Position numbers and translations under genes: made by a program. From Schaalia sp. Marseille-Q2122 (GTDB taxonomy: Bacteria; Actinomycetota; Actinomycetes; Actinomycetales; Actinomycetaceae), in the NCBI RefSeq assembly GCF_903645355.1, contig NZ_CAHJXR010000007.1:168223-232222 (forward strand): 64,000 nucleotides of DNA, in the 5' to 3' direction. The notes beneath the pieces were generated by a model. That model made no database searches. It was not told the DNA's origin and saw only the letters and a list, made by a program, of their open reading frames with translations. Positions 1-11,006 of this stretch are shown here, one piece after another. Positions within the stretch are counted from its first letter, which is position 1. Each line of letters begins with the position of its first letter.

Positions 1-293
1 GCAGTGACCTGTCCCTCCTGCTGCGTGATCTGGGAACCCTGCTACGTGAGGACGCGCGAGTGCGTGGCGAGCTGGAAGCTCGGCAATCCTGGACGGTCAA
101 TGCCGCCCGCCTGGGCGTTGCCGCACCATGGGTGGTGCTCCTGTTGATCTCTGGACAGTCTCATGCGGCCGCTGCCTACGCAAGCTCCGAAGGGCTGGGA
201 GTCCTCGGTTTTGGGGCGCTGGTGTGCGCTGTTGCCTACGCGGTAATGCGAAAGATTGGGCGTCTGTCCACCGATCAAAGGTCACTGCGATGA
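1..293 (+). CDS. TadB-like pilus assembly protein, C-terminal part (partial)
   Basis: Reading frame 3 is open from the window edge to a TGA at 291-293. It gives about 96 residues that match the tail of type II secretion F-domain (TadB) proteins: a conserved stretch around GELEARQSWTVNAARLG, a hydrophobic segment (APWVVLLLISG), then a second membrane segment ending in MRKIGRLSTDQ. TadB is an inner-membrane platform protein of Flp/Tad pilus machines. The stop overlaps the start of the TadC-like gene in an ATGA, so the two are translationally coupled. The true start lies upstream of the window. The family call is firm; specific function is inferred from context. Confidence 0.8.
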   Translation, partial: SDLSLLLRDLGTLLREDARVRGELEARQSWTVNAARLGVAAPWVVLLLISGQSHAAAAYASSEGLGVLGFGALVCAVAYAVMRKIGRLSTDQRSLR

Positions 294-1366
294 ACCCCTC
301 AGCGTGGATACCTTCAGCAGACATTGGGGTACTGGCACTGCCGGGGACCCACGCCCTGTCCGCAGTTCCACTGCCACCCATTGACCCGCGTCCGATGCAC
401 AGCGGCCAGGACGCCAGCGAGATGATGTCTGGTCAGTACGGGCAGGATGCCCCCGTCCCTCTCCTGAACTCTCCCTTCTCCGGCGGCCTCGCCAGCGTCC
501 TTGTCGTCCTTGTCGGGGCAGTGGGAGTAGTCCTCATCGCCAGCGCCATCCGCAGCCACCGCGTCACCCTCGCATCGCGACTGCACCACGTCCGCCACCC
601 GGAAGGGCAAGGCGAGAACCTCGCCCTCAGCTGGCTGCGATCCCGCTGGGCGCAGGTGGTTGAGGCTATCGGGTCGACCTCAACTTCCGTTGAGCGCCGC
701 CTCGAACTCCTGGGAGGGACGCACACCCTGGCGCACTTCCGACTCCAGCAGGTCATTGCCACCCTCGTGTCGATGAGCACCCTCGGCGTCGCAAGCGCCC
801 TCCTGGTGGCACGACTGAGTCTGAGTGGCCTCCTCAGCGTCGTGCTCGCACTTGCTATTGGCGCACTCGCCGGGGCTGCTCTGTGGGATCAACTGCTGAC
901 CCTGCGCGCCCAGCGCCGCCAACGCCTCATTGACTCCCAGGTCCCTGACATGTCTGACCTGCTGGCTCTGGCCGTCGGAGCAGGCGAATCCATTCCCGGT
1001 GCCCTGGCCCGGGTATCAAGCGTGGCCGCCAGCGAGCTAGCTGGGGAGATCTCTCGGACCGTCTCCGAGCTCACCTTGGGGAAACCGACCTCGCATGCGC
1101 TGACACAGCTTGCGCAACGCAATGACTCGCCCTCCCTGAGTCGTCTGTGTCAGACGATGGTGACCGCCATTGAGCGCGGCTCACCGCTGGCGATGGTCCT
1201 TCACGATCAGGCGCAAGATATCCGCGAACACAACCGCCAGCGGCTCATGGAAGAAGGCGGAAAACGAGAGATCATCATGCTCTTTCCCGTCGTCTTCCTC
1301 ATCCTTCCTATCACTATTCTTTTCGCTCTCTATCCCGGTTTGGCGGCCCTCAAAATTGGGCCTTGA
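290..1366 (+). CDS. TadC-like type II secretion system F family protein
   Basis: A 358-residue membrane protein. The chosen ATG at 290 overlaps the TadB stop; the frame is open upstream but that part lies inside tadB. Hydrophobic segments sit near residues 65-85, 150-195 and at the C-terminus (IIMLFPVVFLILPITILFALYPG). The T2SSF signature region is visible: PDMSDLLALAVGAGESIPGAL followed by a helical region. With TadB it should form the inner-membrane platform that moves pilin subunits, powered by a TadA ATPase expected upstream. The long N-terminal extension before the first membrane segment is low in similarity to typical TadC. Family call confident. Confidence 0.85.
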   Translation: MNPSAWIPSADIGVLALPGTHALSAVPLPPIDPRPMHSGQDASEMMSGQYGQDAPVPLLNSPFSGGLASVLVVLVGAVGVVLIASAIRSHRVTLASRLHHVRHPEGQGENLALSWLRSRWAQVVEAIGSTSTSVERRLELLGGTHTLAHFRLQQVIATLVSMSTLGVASALLVARLSLSGLLSVVLALAIGALAGAALWDQLLTLRAQRRQRLIDSQVPDMSDLLALAVGAGESIPGALARVSSVAASELAGEISRTVSELTLGKPTSHALTQLAQRNDSPSLSRLCQTMVTAIERGSPLAMVLHDQAQDIREHNRQRLMEEGGKREIIMLFPVVFLILPITILFALYPGLAALKIGP

Positions 1367-1405
1367 CCGTATTCGCTTGTCCACGACCCTTCACTGAGGA
1401 GAAAA

Positions 1406-1612
1406 ATGTCCACCCTTCGTTCAACATACAATCACCTGAAGCGTTTCATCCTCCCTCCTTGCGAGGGCGATGACCCTGAACGCGGCGACGTGCCCGGCTG
1501 GGTGCTCATCACCCTGATGACGGCCGCCCTTGTGGCCGCGATCTGGGCGGTCGCCAATGAAGCACTCACTCAACTCTTCGAACAGGCGATGCAGCGTTTT
1601 GCTGGCCGCTAG
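1406..1612 (+). CDS. Small single-pass membrane protein of the pilus operon
   Basis: A 68-residue protein starting at ATG 1406, preceded by GAGGAG at 1396-1401. It has a basic N-terminus, an acidic patch (CEGDDPERGDVPG) and one membrane segment (WVLITLMTAALVAAIWAVA). Size, position and layout fit the short pilin-like or DUF4244-like proteins found between tadC and tadE in Actinobacteria. The Flp pilin processing motif (G/xxxxE at the start of the hydrophobic stretch) is not clear; GDVPG is the nearest candidate. Role as pilin or accessory subunit is inferred from context only. Confidence 0.65.
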   Translation: MSTLRSTYNHLKRFILPPCEGDDPERGDVPGWVLITLMTAALVAAIWAVANEALTQLFEQAMQRFAGR

Positions 1613-2009
1613 ACCCTCTGAAGCTCAGCGTCAGGACCCATCCCGAGACGAAGGGTCTGAGGTTGTCTCCCACATCCTCGTCCAATTCCTTGTACTTCTT
1701 GTGGTGATGATCCTCCTGCAAAGCGCGATCCTGGTCCACACCCGCAATACGACGATTTCTGCTGCGGGTGAGGGGGCGCGTCGAGCTGCCCTGCTGGGTG
1801 GAAACTCTGCCGAAGCTCAGCACCGCGTGGAGGCTCTGCTTGAGAGCTTGCTGGGGCACGATCCTGGGCGCAGTGTGGTGTTGAGTACCCGACCGGATCC
1901 GGCGGGCGCTGTTGCGGTGGTCACGGTGCGCACCACGCTGCCCGTGTTCTTCACCCTCGGCCCCCCGTTACTGGAAGTGCAGGGCAGTGCCGTCATGGAG
2001 GCCCCCTGA
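1557..2009 (+). CDS. TadE-like pseudopilin
   Basis: About 150 residues. After a short polar N-terminus comes RDEGSEVVSHILVQFLVLLVVMILLQ, the single membrane helix with the glutamate typical of TadE (class III prepilin-like signal). It is followed by HTRNTTISAAGEGARRAALLGG, the conserved helix of the family. The start is uncertain: ATG 1557 overlaps the previous gene by 56 bases, while TTG 1599 gives a 14-base overlap; neither has a good Shine-Dalgarno. TadE proteins are minor pseudopilins processed by a TadV peptidase. The TGA overlaps the next ATG as TGATG, so the pseudopilin genes are coupled. Confidence 0.75.
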   Translation: MKHSLNSSNRRCSVLLAARPSEAQRQDPSRDEGSEVVSHILVQFLVLLVVMILLQSAILVHTRNTTISAAGEGARRAALLGGNSAEAQHRVEALLESLLGHDPGRSVVLSTRPDPAGAVAVVTVRTTLPVFFTLGPPLLEVQGSAVMEAP

Positions 2010-2494
2010 TGCGCTGTTTGAGAGAGGCGAAGCTGTTCTTGCGGGAGGCCAGGGGGCAGGATGAGACGGAGACAGAGCAGTGGCGTGCCGGAGAAGCAGG
2101 TGAGGCTCTCATTGAGTTCATTGCCGTGATGATCCTTTTCGTTATTCCCGTCTTCTACATCATTCTTTCCTTGGGGCAGGTGCAGGCCGCCACCTACGCT
2201 GCCGAGGCCGCCGCACGCAATGGCGCGAGAATCCTGGCTGCACACCCGCAGGCTCACGCGTTGGCTGAGCGGCAGGTGCAGCTGGCTTTTAGTGATTTCG
2301 GCCTGGCGCCCCCAATGTTTCATGCAGTGTGCCAGCCCGCAGATTGTTCGACTGGTGGCGTGGTGACGGTGACAGTGGAGGCGCGTACGCCTCTGCCTCT
2401 TGTGCCTGACTGGGTGGGGGCGCGGGCTTTTATTCCCGTAGTAGCGCAGGTGGGGATGCCGGTGGAAGGACTGAGTGTGCATGGTCTGGAGTAG
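2009..2494 (+). CDS. TadE/TadG-like pseudopilin
   Basis: A 161-residue protein. The N-terminal 30 residues are charged, then GEALIEFIAVMILFVIPVFYIILSLGQVQAATYAAEAAARNGARI matches the TadE family in order: E at +5 of the hydrophobic helix, then the A/R-rich amphipathic helix. The remaining part is a periplasmic-type beta-rich domain with two cysteines (CQPADC) that could form a disulfide. It starts in a TGATG overlap with the preceding TadE-like gene and its end overlaps the next gene, so all three pseudopilins are one operon. Pilus role is inferred from the family. Confidence 0.75.
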   Translation: MRCLREAKLFLREARGQDETETEQWRAGEAGEALIEFIAVMILFVIPVFYIILSLGQVQAATYAAEAAARNGARILAAHPQAHALAERQVQLAFSDFGLAPPMFHAVCQPADCSTGGVVTVTVEARTPLPLVPDWVGARAFIPVVAQVGMPVEGLSVHGLE

Positions 2495-3002
2495 ACGCCC
2501 TTGGGCTGTGGTCTGGTTTGTGCAGGGGCGCGCATTCTTCCTTCGTCCCCCTAGTGTGAAGGACGAGGGTGAGGCCGATGCTGAGGAGGGGCGCATCGGT
2601 GTCCTCATGGCGGTGCTTGTGATGATTGTCCTCATCGCATGCCTGGTGGCGGCGAATATTGCGGCTGTTCATTTGCAGCACAGGCGTCTGCTGGCCTGCG
2701 CGGATGCTGTGGCGCTCGCGGCTTCGGGCAATGTGGATGCGCATCCGTTTTATTCCAGTGGGGGCCAGAATCTTGAGGTGAATCCGGCGTGGGCGTTGGG
2801 GGTCACTCAGCAGCGTTTAGTGGACTTGTCGGCCTCGACCTGCCGGGTGGGCGAGGGCGTGCAGGTCGTCAGTGTGACCCGTTCGGTGAAGGATGTGGTG
2901 GTGGAGGTGAGGGCGGTGGCGACTCTGCCTTTGGTGCCGCCGTTTGTTAATGAGTTGTTGGCTCCGCGTCTGCAGGAGTCAGGTGCGGCTGTGATGCGCT
3001 AG
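2475..3002 (+). CDS. TadG-like/Rv3654c-type pilus-operon protein
   Basis: A 175-residue protein, the last of the Tad operon. GTG 2475 lies 4 bases after AGGA and ATG 2481 lies 10 bases after it; either may be the start. Residues about 40-65 (EEGRIGVLMAVLVMIVLIACLVAANI) form the helix, followed by HLQHRRLLACADAVALAASG. This is the arrangement of helicase/secretion-neighbourhood TadE-like (Rv3654c type) proteins, where the putative Flp pilus-assembly TadG domain starts. It overlaps the previous gene by 20 bases. The stop at 3000-3002 is followed by a purine-rich low-complexity stretch. Confidence 0.7.
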   Translation: MCMVWSRRPWAVVWFVQGRAFFLRPPSVKDEGEADAEEGRIGVLMAVLVMIVLIACLVAANIAAVHLQHRRLLACADAVALAASGNVDAHPFYSSGGQNLEVNPAWALGVTQQRLVDLSASTCRVGEGVQVVSVTRSVKDVVVEVRAVATLPLVPPFVNELLAPRLQESGAAVMR

Positions 3003-4550
<1,548 letters not shown>

Positions 4551-4622
4551 GAGCGCGTCTCATCCGATAGGCGCCCTCTTCTGTCAGAGGGACACGTCTG
4601 ATCGGATCACCACTCACGCTAT

Positions 4623-4659
4623 AGGGCGGGGCGGAGGACAATGTCCTCCGCCCCGCCCT
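4623..4659. terminator. Strong GC hairpin after gdhA
   Basis: A perfect 17-bp inverted repeat (AGGGCGGGGCGGAGGAC and its complement) around a 3-base loop at 4640-4642. There is no downstream T-run, which is common for actinobacterial (L-shaped) terminators. It lies 73 bases after the gdhA stop. Confidence 0.75.
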
Positions 4660-4664
4660 GTGCA

Positions 4665-4696
4665 TTGGCCTCCCCGTGGATTGGCCTCCCCGTGGA
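4665..4696. repeat. Two tandem copies of a 16-bp unit
   Basis: TTGGCCTCCCCGTGGA is repeated exactly twice, head to tail, just after the gdhA terminator. No function is evident; simple duplication by slippage is enough to explain it. Confidence 0.7.
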
Positions 4697-4842
4697 TCCG
4701 TATATTGCCTGACCCCAGCCACTACAGGGTGAAAATCAGGGACATCCCCAATAGCGATGCCGCTGCGAATGAGCAACACTAATATGACGCGACGTTTCTC
4801 AGACCGAAGGGCGCCGCACACACCCGCAACAGAAAGCCCCTC

Positions 4843-7800
4843 ATGCTTGAGCTCCGCTCCATCCGCAAGGCCTACACCACCGCTAGCCTCGTGCAGATCG
4901 CCCTCGACGATGTCTCGGTGTCCTTCCGAGACAACGAATTCGTGGCGATCCTCGGCCAATCCGGGTCGGGCAAAACCACCATGCTCAACATCATCGGCGG
5001 CCTCGACCAATTCGACGCGGGCGACCTCGTCATTGACGGCATCTCCACCCGCGACTACAAAGACCGCGACTGGGACACCTACCGCAATAACCGCATCGGC
5101 TTCGTCTTCCAGGCCTACAACCTCATCGCCCACCAGTCAGTCCTCTCCAACGTGGAACTTGCCCTGACCCTCTCGGGTGTCAGTCGATCGGAGAGGCGCG
5201 AACGCGCACGCCAAGCCCTCATCGACGTGGGCCTCGCCGATCACATCCACAAGAAACCCAACCAGCTTTCCGGCGGGCAGATGCAGCGCGTCGCCATCGC
5301 GCGCGCCCTCGTCAACGACCCCGAGATCCTCCTGGCTGACGAACCCACAGGCGCCCTCGACTCTGCGACCTCCGTGCAGGTCATGGACCTGCTCAAAGAG
5401 GTCGCCAAAGACCGCCTGGTCATTATGGTCACCCACAACCCCGAGCTGGCCCACCACTACGCCACTCGTATTGTGGAACTCGCTGACGGGCGCGTCATTG
5501 CCGACTCTGACCCCTTCGACCCTGCCGCTCACGAACAGCGCAGCGCCAAGGACATTCGCCGTGCCTCCATGTCCTTCTTCACAGCCCTGGCCCTGTCCTT
5601 CTCCAACCTCATGACGAAGAAGGGCCGCACCCTGATGACGGCCTTCGCTGGGTCCATCGGCATTATCGGTATTGCAGCGATCCTTGCCCTGGCCAATGGG
5701 GTCAATGAGTACATTGCCGACCGGGAGGAAGAACTCCTCACCACCTACCCGTTGTCCATTGAAAAAGTCGGCTTCGACTTCGGCGTCTTCTTCGAGCAAC
5801 GCAGCAGTCACATCGCCGACGACGGTCAACAAAGCGAGGGCGACGCCGACGCGGGACAGTCGGCGAAGACGGTACGCACAGACTCGCGCTTCGACGACAC
5901 CCTCGACCAGGTGACCAGCAATGACCTGCGCTCCCTGAGGACCTTCCTTCTGCAAGATGGGGGCAATATTTCCTCCCACGTGCAAAGCATCGACTACACC
6001 TACAAGGTGACGCCACACCTGTTCTTGCCCATGGACGCGAAGTACGTCAAGGATGAGCCGGTGCAGGCCCACCCCTCGACCCTGCTTGAGCAGGGAGGCG
6101 TGCAAGAAGCCCTCCCTGAGTTCTTCGCCGCCAACGCCCAAACTGACACCTTCCGCCAACTGCCCTCTAGTCCGGGCATCTACGAGGAAAGCATTGGCCT
6201 GCTCAAGGGCCACTGGCCCCGCTCCAAAGAGGAAATGATCCTCGTCCTGCCAGCCAGCGGTGAGCTGGTGGACGTCCTGGAGTACAACATGGGCTTGCGT
6301 GATCGTTCTGAGATCACCAAGAGCTTGGATCGTCACAATTTACGAGGCCGTCGCAGCGGGGCAAGCACCGCCGACAAGGCACAGTCAGCCGATACGGGCG
6401 GTGCGGATGCGCCTACTTCAGCCTCCGCGCAAAGTGGAAGGGAGGAGCGTGTCTACTCCTACGACGAATTCTTGAAGGTGACCTACAAGCTCGTCAACGC
6501 GGGGGACCGCTACACCTGGGATGACTCCTTGAAGGTCTGGGCTGACCAGTCGAAAAACAAGGAACACATGACGCGCCTCGTCAATGCGGGTGAGACACTG
6601 CGGATCGTGGGCGTGGCGAAGGCCCTTGAAGCTGATGATGCGCCTGCTCTGGTGCCCGGTATCTACTACGCTCCTGAACTCACCGAGCACCTGATCCGCA
6701 TGTCAGAAAAGTCTGGCATTGTGAAGGATCAGCTTGCGCGGCCCAATATCAATGTGGTGACGGGAAAGTCCTTCGATGAGGAAGGTAAAGAAGACCCTCT
6801 GAAGAGCTTTGACATGTCTAAGCTGTTGAGCATTGATGAGGCCAAGATCCAAGAAGCCTTCGGTGGCGGGGCAGATGCCCTGGCGTCGAGGCTGTCGGGG
6901 TTGGATATGAGCGGCCTTGACCTATCTGGCCTTGACCTGAGCGGTATGGACCTTAGTGGCCTGGACATGGGCAACCTAGATCTTTCCTCCCTCGACATGT
7001 CTCAGATTGACCTGTCCAACATTGGCGCAGCCGTTGACCCTTCGGCGATTGACTTCTCTGCGTTGACGGCGCAGTTCCCAGAGCTGGCCAAGGTGGACCT
7101 CGTCAAAATCGCGCAGGCCGCTTTCGCTGACGGTGTCATCGCGCCCGACGCGGGGCAGCGCCTCACCCCTCTGTTGAACTCTCTTGCTCAGGATTTTCTT
7201 CTCTACCTGCAACAACACGCGGGTGAAGGGAAGAGTGTCACTGACCTCGCCATTGAGTTCTTCAGCCAAGAGAGCGTGTCTACGCGGGTGCGTGAGGCCC
7301 TCACTGACCCGCAGATCATCAACCAAGAAAAGCTCCTGGCCAACCTCACGAAGGCTTTAGGAGAGGACCCCGCCCTCCAGCACGTCGGTCAGGCAATGAT
7401 GGAAACCATTGTTTCCACCGTGGGGGAGCAGTTGGCGAAGGCCTTCATGAACACGATCTCGCAGGCGATCGGCACGCAGATCCAGCAGGCCATGGCACAG
7501 ACCATGACCACGCTCATGACCCACATCCAAGAGCAGATCGTCAGCCAACTTCAAAACGCTGCCGCTAGTTTCCATGCATCCATGGCCGATGCCTTCACCA
7601 TTGACGAGAAGAAACTGGCTGAAGCCTTCGTCTTTAAAGCGAACGCGGAAGAGCTCTCGACAATCTTCACCTCGATCCTGACCTCGAGCCGCGATACCTA
7701 CGACACGAATCTCAAGAAGTTTGGTTACGGAGACCTCACCGACCCTGACACCATCAACATCTACCCCCTGAGCTTCGAAGATAAGGAAAGTGTGAAGACC

Positions 7801-8316
7801 ATCCTCGAGGACTACAACGCCTCCATGCGCGATCAGGGGCAGGACAAGAAAGTCATCACCTACACCGACTTCGTGGGTGCACTCATGTCGGGCGTGACCG
7901 AGATCGTCAACATGATCTCGACGATGCTCATTGCCTTCGTGGCGATCTCCCTGGTGGTGTCCTCCATCATGATCGGCATCATCACCTACATTTCCGTGCT
8001 GGAACGCAAGAAAGAGATCGGTATCCTGCGCTCCATCGGCGCTTCACGAGGGGATATCCGCCGCGTCTTTAACGCCGAGACCATCCTCGTTGGTTTGCTG
8101 GCTGGCATGATCGGTATCGGTGTGACACTGCTGCTCACCATCCCCGCCAATGCGATTGTCGAGTCCCAATTCGGCGTGTCCGGTATTGCCCAGCTGCCCC
8201 CGGGGGCGTCGCTGGTGCTCATTGGGATTTCGGTAGTACTGACCCTCATTGCAGGCATTATTCCCGCCGGTAAGGCCGCCAAGGCCGACCCGGTGGAGGC
8301 CCTGCGTTCCGAGTGA
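4843..8316 (+). CDS. MacB-type ABC exporter, ATPase and FtsX permease fused, with Leu-Asp repeat insert
   Basis: 1157 residues. Residues 1-225 are an ABC ATPase: Walker [10 protein letters not shown] at 38-46, signature LSGGQ at 142-146, Walker B ILLADE at 162-167, switch His in VTHNP. A first membrane helix follows at about 268-288. A very long extracytoplasmic region runs to about residue 1015, and the FtsX-type domain with three helices ends the protein ([21 protein letters not shown], then [15 protein letters not shown]). Typical MacB proteins are about 650 residues, so the external domain is greatly enlarged. It contains a run of LD(M/L)SG-like repeats at residues 686-728 and an amphipathic Gln/Met-rich helix region around 850-910. 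Likely exports or manipulates a cell-envelope substrate (antimicrobial peptide, lipid); the substrate is unknown. It is a single-gene unit between hairpins. Confidence 0.85.
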   Translation: MLELRSIRKAYTTASLVQIALDDVSVSFRDNEFVAILGQSGSGKTTMLNIIGGLDQFDAGDLVIDGISTRDYKDRDWDTYRNNRIGFVFQAYNLIAHQSVLSNVELALTLSGVSRSERRERARQALIDVGLADHIHKKPNQLSGGQMQRVAIARALVNDPEILLADEPTGALDSATSVQVMDLLKEVAKDRLVIMVTHNPELAHHYATRIVELADGRVIADSDPFDPAAHEQRSAKDIRRASMSFFTALALSFSNLMTKKGRTLMTAFAGSIGIIGIAAILALANGVNEYIADREEELLTTYPLSIEKVGFDFGVFFEQRSSHIADDGQQSEGDADAGQSAKTVRTDSRFDDTLDQVTSNDLRSLRTFLLQDGGNISSHVQSIDYTYKVTPHLFLPMDAKYVKDEPVQAHPSTLLEQGGVQEALPEFFAANAQTDTFRQLPSSPGIYEESIGLLKGHWPRSKEEMILVLPASGELVDVLEYNMGLRDRSEITKSLDRHNLRGRRSGASTADKAQSADTGGADAPTSASAQSGREERVYSYDEFLKVTYKLVNAGDRYTWDDSLKVWADQSKNKEHMTRLVNAGETLRIVGVAKALEADDAPALVPGIYYAPELTEHLIRMSEKSGIVKDQLARPNINVVTGKSFDEEGKEDPLKSFDMSKLLSIDEAKIQEAFGGGADALASRLSGLDMSGLDLSGLDLSGMDLSGLDMGNLDLSSLDMSQIDLSNIGAAVDPSAIDFSALTAQFPELAKVDLVKIAQAAFADGVIAPDAGQRLTPLLNSLAQDFLLYLQQHAGEGKSVTDLAIEFFSQESVSTRVREALTDPQIINQEKLLANLTKALGEDPALQHVGQAMMETIVSTVGEQLAKAFMNTISQAIGTQIQQAMAQTMTTLMTHIQEQIVSQLQNAAASFHASMADAFTIDEKKLAEAFVFKANAEELSTIFTSILTSSRDTYDTNLKKFGYGDLTDPDTINIYPLSFEDKESVKTILEDYNASMRDQGQDKKVITYTDFVGALMSGVTEIVNMISTMLIAFVAISLVVSSIMIGIITYISVLERKKEIGILRSIGASRGDIRRVFNAETILVGLLAGMIGIGVTLLLTIPANAIVESQFGVSGIAQLPPGASLVLIGISVVLTLIAGIIPAGKAAKADPVEALRSE
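6898..7020 (+). repeat. Coding repeat of five-residue LDxSG units inside the ABC exporter
   Basis: About eight consecutive units of the form (G/S)LD(M/L)S, repeating every five codons. The pattern resembles pentapeptide-repeat (A(D/N)LxX) proteins, where a hydrophobic residue every fifth position builds a right-handed quadrilateral beta helix. At DNA level the units are degenerate, so selection acts on the peptide rather than recent slippage. Confidence 0.75.
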
Positions 8317-8332
8317 GTGTACCTAGCCCTCG

Positions 8333-8367
8333 CCCCCGCCCTCGCCTGTGAAGGACGAGGGCGGGGG
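8333..8367. terminator. Hairpin after the ABC exporter gene
   Basis: A 12-bp GC stem (CCCCCGCCCTCG with complement at 8356-8367) and an 11-base loop, 17 bases after the exporter stop. No T-run follows. The stem sequence resembles other hairpins in the window (9650, 55567). Confidence 0.65.
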
Positions 8368-8497
8368 TGCGTCATGCGTGCGGGGAGGACGTGCGGGCGG
8401 CGTCCTCGTCGGGCGGTGGGTGTTTTCTTCCTCATCTTTTCGCCCCCAAGCCCCTGCGAGAGGCGACGAGGCGGCGTCAATCGACTAGGCTTGCCAC

Positions 8498-9613
8498 GTG
8501 GCCATTGAGTTTTCTGAAGAGATCCAAGCACTGCGCACCACGATGGAAAACATCATCGCGGTCGTCCAGCCTGACAACCTCCGCGCACAGATCGAGGAAC
8601 TGTCCGAAAAAGCGGCAGCCCCCGACCTGTGGGATGATCCTGCCCGCGCGCAGGAAGTGACCTCCGAACTGAGCCATCGCCAGTCGGAACTCGACCGCGT
8701 GACCTCCATGTCCGAGCGTATTGACGACCTCGAAGCCATGGTGGAAATGGCAGGTGAAGACCCCGACGAAGCCGAGCTGCTCCTGGAGGAAGCCGAGGGC
8801 GACCTCGCCACACTCAAGAAGGACATCTCCGACCTGGAAATCCGCACCCTCCTGGACGGGGAATACGACGAACGTAACGCCGTCATCACCATCCGTTCGG
8901 GCGCTGGCGGCGTGGATGCGGCTGACTTTGCCGAAATCCTCCTGCGCATGTACCTGCGATGGGCGGAACGCCACGGCTACCCCACGAAGGTCATGGACAC
9001 CTCCTACGCTGAAGAAGCAGGCCTGAAGTCAGCGACCTTCGAGGTCCAGGCCCCCTACGCCTACGGCACCCTGTCGGTGGAGGCGGGCACGCACCGCCTC
9101 GTGCGTATCAGCCCCTTCGATAACCAGGGCCGCCGCCAGACTTCCTTCGCAGCCGTTGAGGTCATCCCTCTCATTGAGTCCACCGACCATATTGAGATTC
9201 CCGAACATGAACTCAAGGTTGACGTATTCCGCTCCTCGGGCCCTGGCGGCCAGTCGGTGAACACCACCGACTCGGCGGTGCGTATGACCCACATCCCGAC
9301 GGGCATCGTTGTGTCCATGCAGGATGAAAAGTCGCAGATCCAAAACCGTGCGGCCGCCTTGCGCGTCCTCCAGTCGCGACTGCTGGTCCTGCGTCACGAG
9401 GAAGAGCAGGCCAAGAAGAAGGAACTGGCTGGCGATGTGAAGGCCTCCTGGGGTGACCAGATGCGCTCCTACGTCCTCCAGCCCTACCAGATGGTCAAGG
9501 ACCTGCGTACCGAGTTTGAATCCGGTAACCCGCAAAATGTCTTTGACGGCGACATTGACGGCTTCATTAATGCCGGTATCCGCTGGAGGAAGAACCAGGC
9601 TGCCCAAGCCTGA
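8498..9613 (+). CDS. prfB: Peptide chain release factor 2
   Basis: 371 residues, normal RF2 length. RF2 reads UGA and UAA and triggers peptide release. The tripeptide-type region [13 protein letters not shown] and the catalytic [15 protein letters not shown] with the GGQ motif are both intact. GTG 8498 is the start, 25 residues before the first conserved block. The frame is continuous: the internal UGA +1 frameshift of many bacterial prfB genes is absent, as is usual in Actinobacteria. It heads the conserved prfB-ftsE-ftsX-smpB neighbourhood, here interrupted by a convergent surface-protein gene. Confidence 0.97.
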   Translation: MAIEFSEEIQALRTTMENIIAVVQPDNLRAQIEELSEKAAAPDLWDDPARAQEVTSELSHRQSELDRVTSMSERIDDLEAMVEMAGEDPDEAELLLEEAEGDLATLKKDISDLEIRTLLDGEYDERNAVITIRSGAGGVDAADFAEILLRMYLRWAERHGYPTKVMDTSYAEEAGLKSATFEVQAPYAYGTLSVEAGTHRLVRISPFDNQGRRQTSFAAVEVIPLIESTDHIEIPEHELKVDVFRSSGPGGQSVNTTDSAVRMTHIPTGIVVSMQDEKSQIQNRAAALRVLQSRLLVLRHEEEQAKKKELAGDVKASWGDQMRSYVLQPYQMVKDLRTEFESGNPQNVFDGDIDGFINAGIRWRKNQAAQA

Positions 9614-9649
9614 TCCTCAGCATTACGCGAGATCTTGATACAACGCTAT

Positions 9650-9680
9650 CGCCCTCGTCCTGAAAACCAGGACGAGGGCG
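9650..9680. terminator. Bidirectional terminator between prfB and the CAP gene
   Basis: A perfect 13-bp stem (CGCCCTCGTCCTG / CAGGACGAGGGCG) with a five-base loop AAAAC. It sits between two convergent genes (prfB ends 9613, the CAP gene ends 9707 on the other strand) and can serve both. A short T-rich stretch follows on the plus side. Confidence 0.85.
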
Positions 9681-9706
9681 AGGCGTTGTTGAGCTTTTGT
9701 GCCTCT

Positions 9707-10705
9707 TCAGGCGTGCCTGCGGCGAAGCATCAGCAGAAGACCCCCGGCAGTGACTGACAGGACTGCCACGCCCACGGCCGACATGTGAAGCCCTGTCGCT
9801 GAGAGGCCAGAAGGAGTCCGATCAGGAGTGGGTGCAGACTTCATGGCCGAGGTATCAGTGTCGGGGACAGGGTGAATGTACTGCGTGCCCTTCTGCGGAC
9901 TCGTTGGGCCAGCAGAGCGGGCGCCCTCGGCATCAGCTCGATCCTGCTTGGCTGCTTGCGTCCGATTTGAGCCGTCAAGTCCATCGCGCGCCTCCTGGCT
10001 GTTAGGGGAGGCAGCGTCGTCACCTCCGCCTGCTGCTACGGGGGCAGGCTGCGTGTCGGAGGCATTGTCGGGAGAAAGCTCTGAGGCGGGTGCCTGCGCC
10101 TGTTCGGGTGGGGGAGGAGAGGCCGGGGCTGCAGTAGTTGGCGCAGGCCCCGACACTGTCAGGTGGGAGACATCAGGGTAGTTGCCAAAGTTCTGAGTGG
10201 CATACCAAGAATTCGTCGCCGGATTGAACGAGACTCCGATACCGATAACATTCGTGTCCGGATTGGTCATATTGGTGTAGTGGCCAGGAGAGTTTTCCCA
10301 CTGGAGGTACAGCTCCGTGCCAGCGTCCTCCTCAGCCCAACTCTGACGCATCGCGACATTTTCAGAAGCGCCGGTCCAGCCGCCCGGATAGAGCTCTGAG
10401 AAGCCAGGGCGGTGATTGAGCACTCCGATGGCGGCCATGTGTTCGCTCCAGTTCTGCGCGATGGCGTCAAGCTCCGCCACGCGGATCACAGGAGATAGAC
10501 CAAGGCTGGCGCGCAACTGGTTGACGCGCCGCAAGATCGTATCAGCGTGGGGTGCCTCGTGAACGCTCAAAGCCCGCGGGAGAGGTGCAAATACGGCAGG
10601 AGCTGGGCTGAGGCCGACAGGGGCGGCGAGGGCGGAGCTCGCGGCAGGAAGGACAATGATCGTGCTCGCGGCGAGTGTGGCAATGAAACAACGGGTGAGT
10701 CGCAC
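9707..10705 (-). CDS. Secreted CAP-domain protein with LxxTG-type wall anchor
   Basis: 332 residues. GTG at 10705 is preceded by GGGAGGA at good spacing and starts a signal peptide (RLTRCF, hydrophobic core, cleavage near ALAAPVG). Residues about 55-175 are a CAP (SCP/PR-1-like) domain: HADTILRRVNQLRASLGL, AQNWSEHMAAIGVLNHRPGF, ENVAM, SPGHYTNMTNPDTNVIGIGV. A long Pro/Ala/Asp-rich linker follows. The C-terminus has LSATG, a hydrophobic helix and RRRHA, the layout of a sortase substrate with a variant LPxTG. So it is probably covalently wall-anchored. It is oriented against the flanking conserved operon, suggesting insertion of a lineage-specific gene. Enzymatic activity of CAP domains is generally unknown. 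Confidence 0.85.
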   Translation of the reverse strand: MRLTRCFIATLAASTIIVLPAASSALAAPVGLSPAPAVFAPLPRALSVHEAPHADTILRRVNQLRASLGLSPVIRVAELDAIAQNWSEHMAAIGVLNHRPGFSELYPGGWTGASENVAMRQSWAEEDAGTELYLQWENSPGHYTNMTNPDTNVIGIGVSFNPATNSWYATQNFGNYPDVSHLTVSGPAPTTAAPASPPPPEQAQAPASELSPDNASDTQPAPVAAGGGDDAASPNSQEARDGLDGSNRTQAAKQDRADAEGARSAGPTSPQKGTQYIHPVPDTDTSAMKSAPTPDRTPSGLSATGLHMSAVGVAVLSVTAGGLLLMLRRRHA

Positions 10706-11006
10706 GGGCGTTCCTCCCTGGGTGTCCTTGAGGTAGGTTTGCTGCTCTTGGACGCTCTTTGTACACGTCCCGGGCCTCGGGCCGGGTACCACTGAAGCAC
10801 AGTCAGCTGGTGAGACTAGTGGAGATACTCTTTGAGTTCCCTGGACGCCACGCTTCAACTGCGTGTGCCGTGAAGATGCCCTGAGCGCCACCTGAGGAAG
10901 CAGGACCACAACAAGTGGACTTTCAAAGTGGGCGTGTCGCTCGCGCAGATCTGCTAAGGGCACACATAGTCTGACTGTACCCCTGTCCCCAATCAGAGAC
11001 GCTCTC
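10706..11006. other. Divergent intergenic region between the CAP gene and ftsE
   Basis: About 300 bases serving as the promoter region for two divergent genes. A GC palindrome-like patch is present at 10769-10786 (CCCGGGCCTCGGGCCGGG). The sequence just before ftsE is free of a clear Shine-Dalgarno. No open frame with coding character and no RNA gene was recognised. Confidence 0.4.

Noticed and set aside
8498..9613. Programmed +1 frameshift in prfB
   Set aside because: The frame is continuous from the GTG start; no internal UGA near codon 25.
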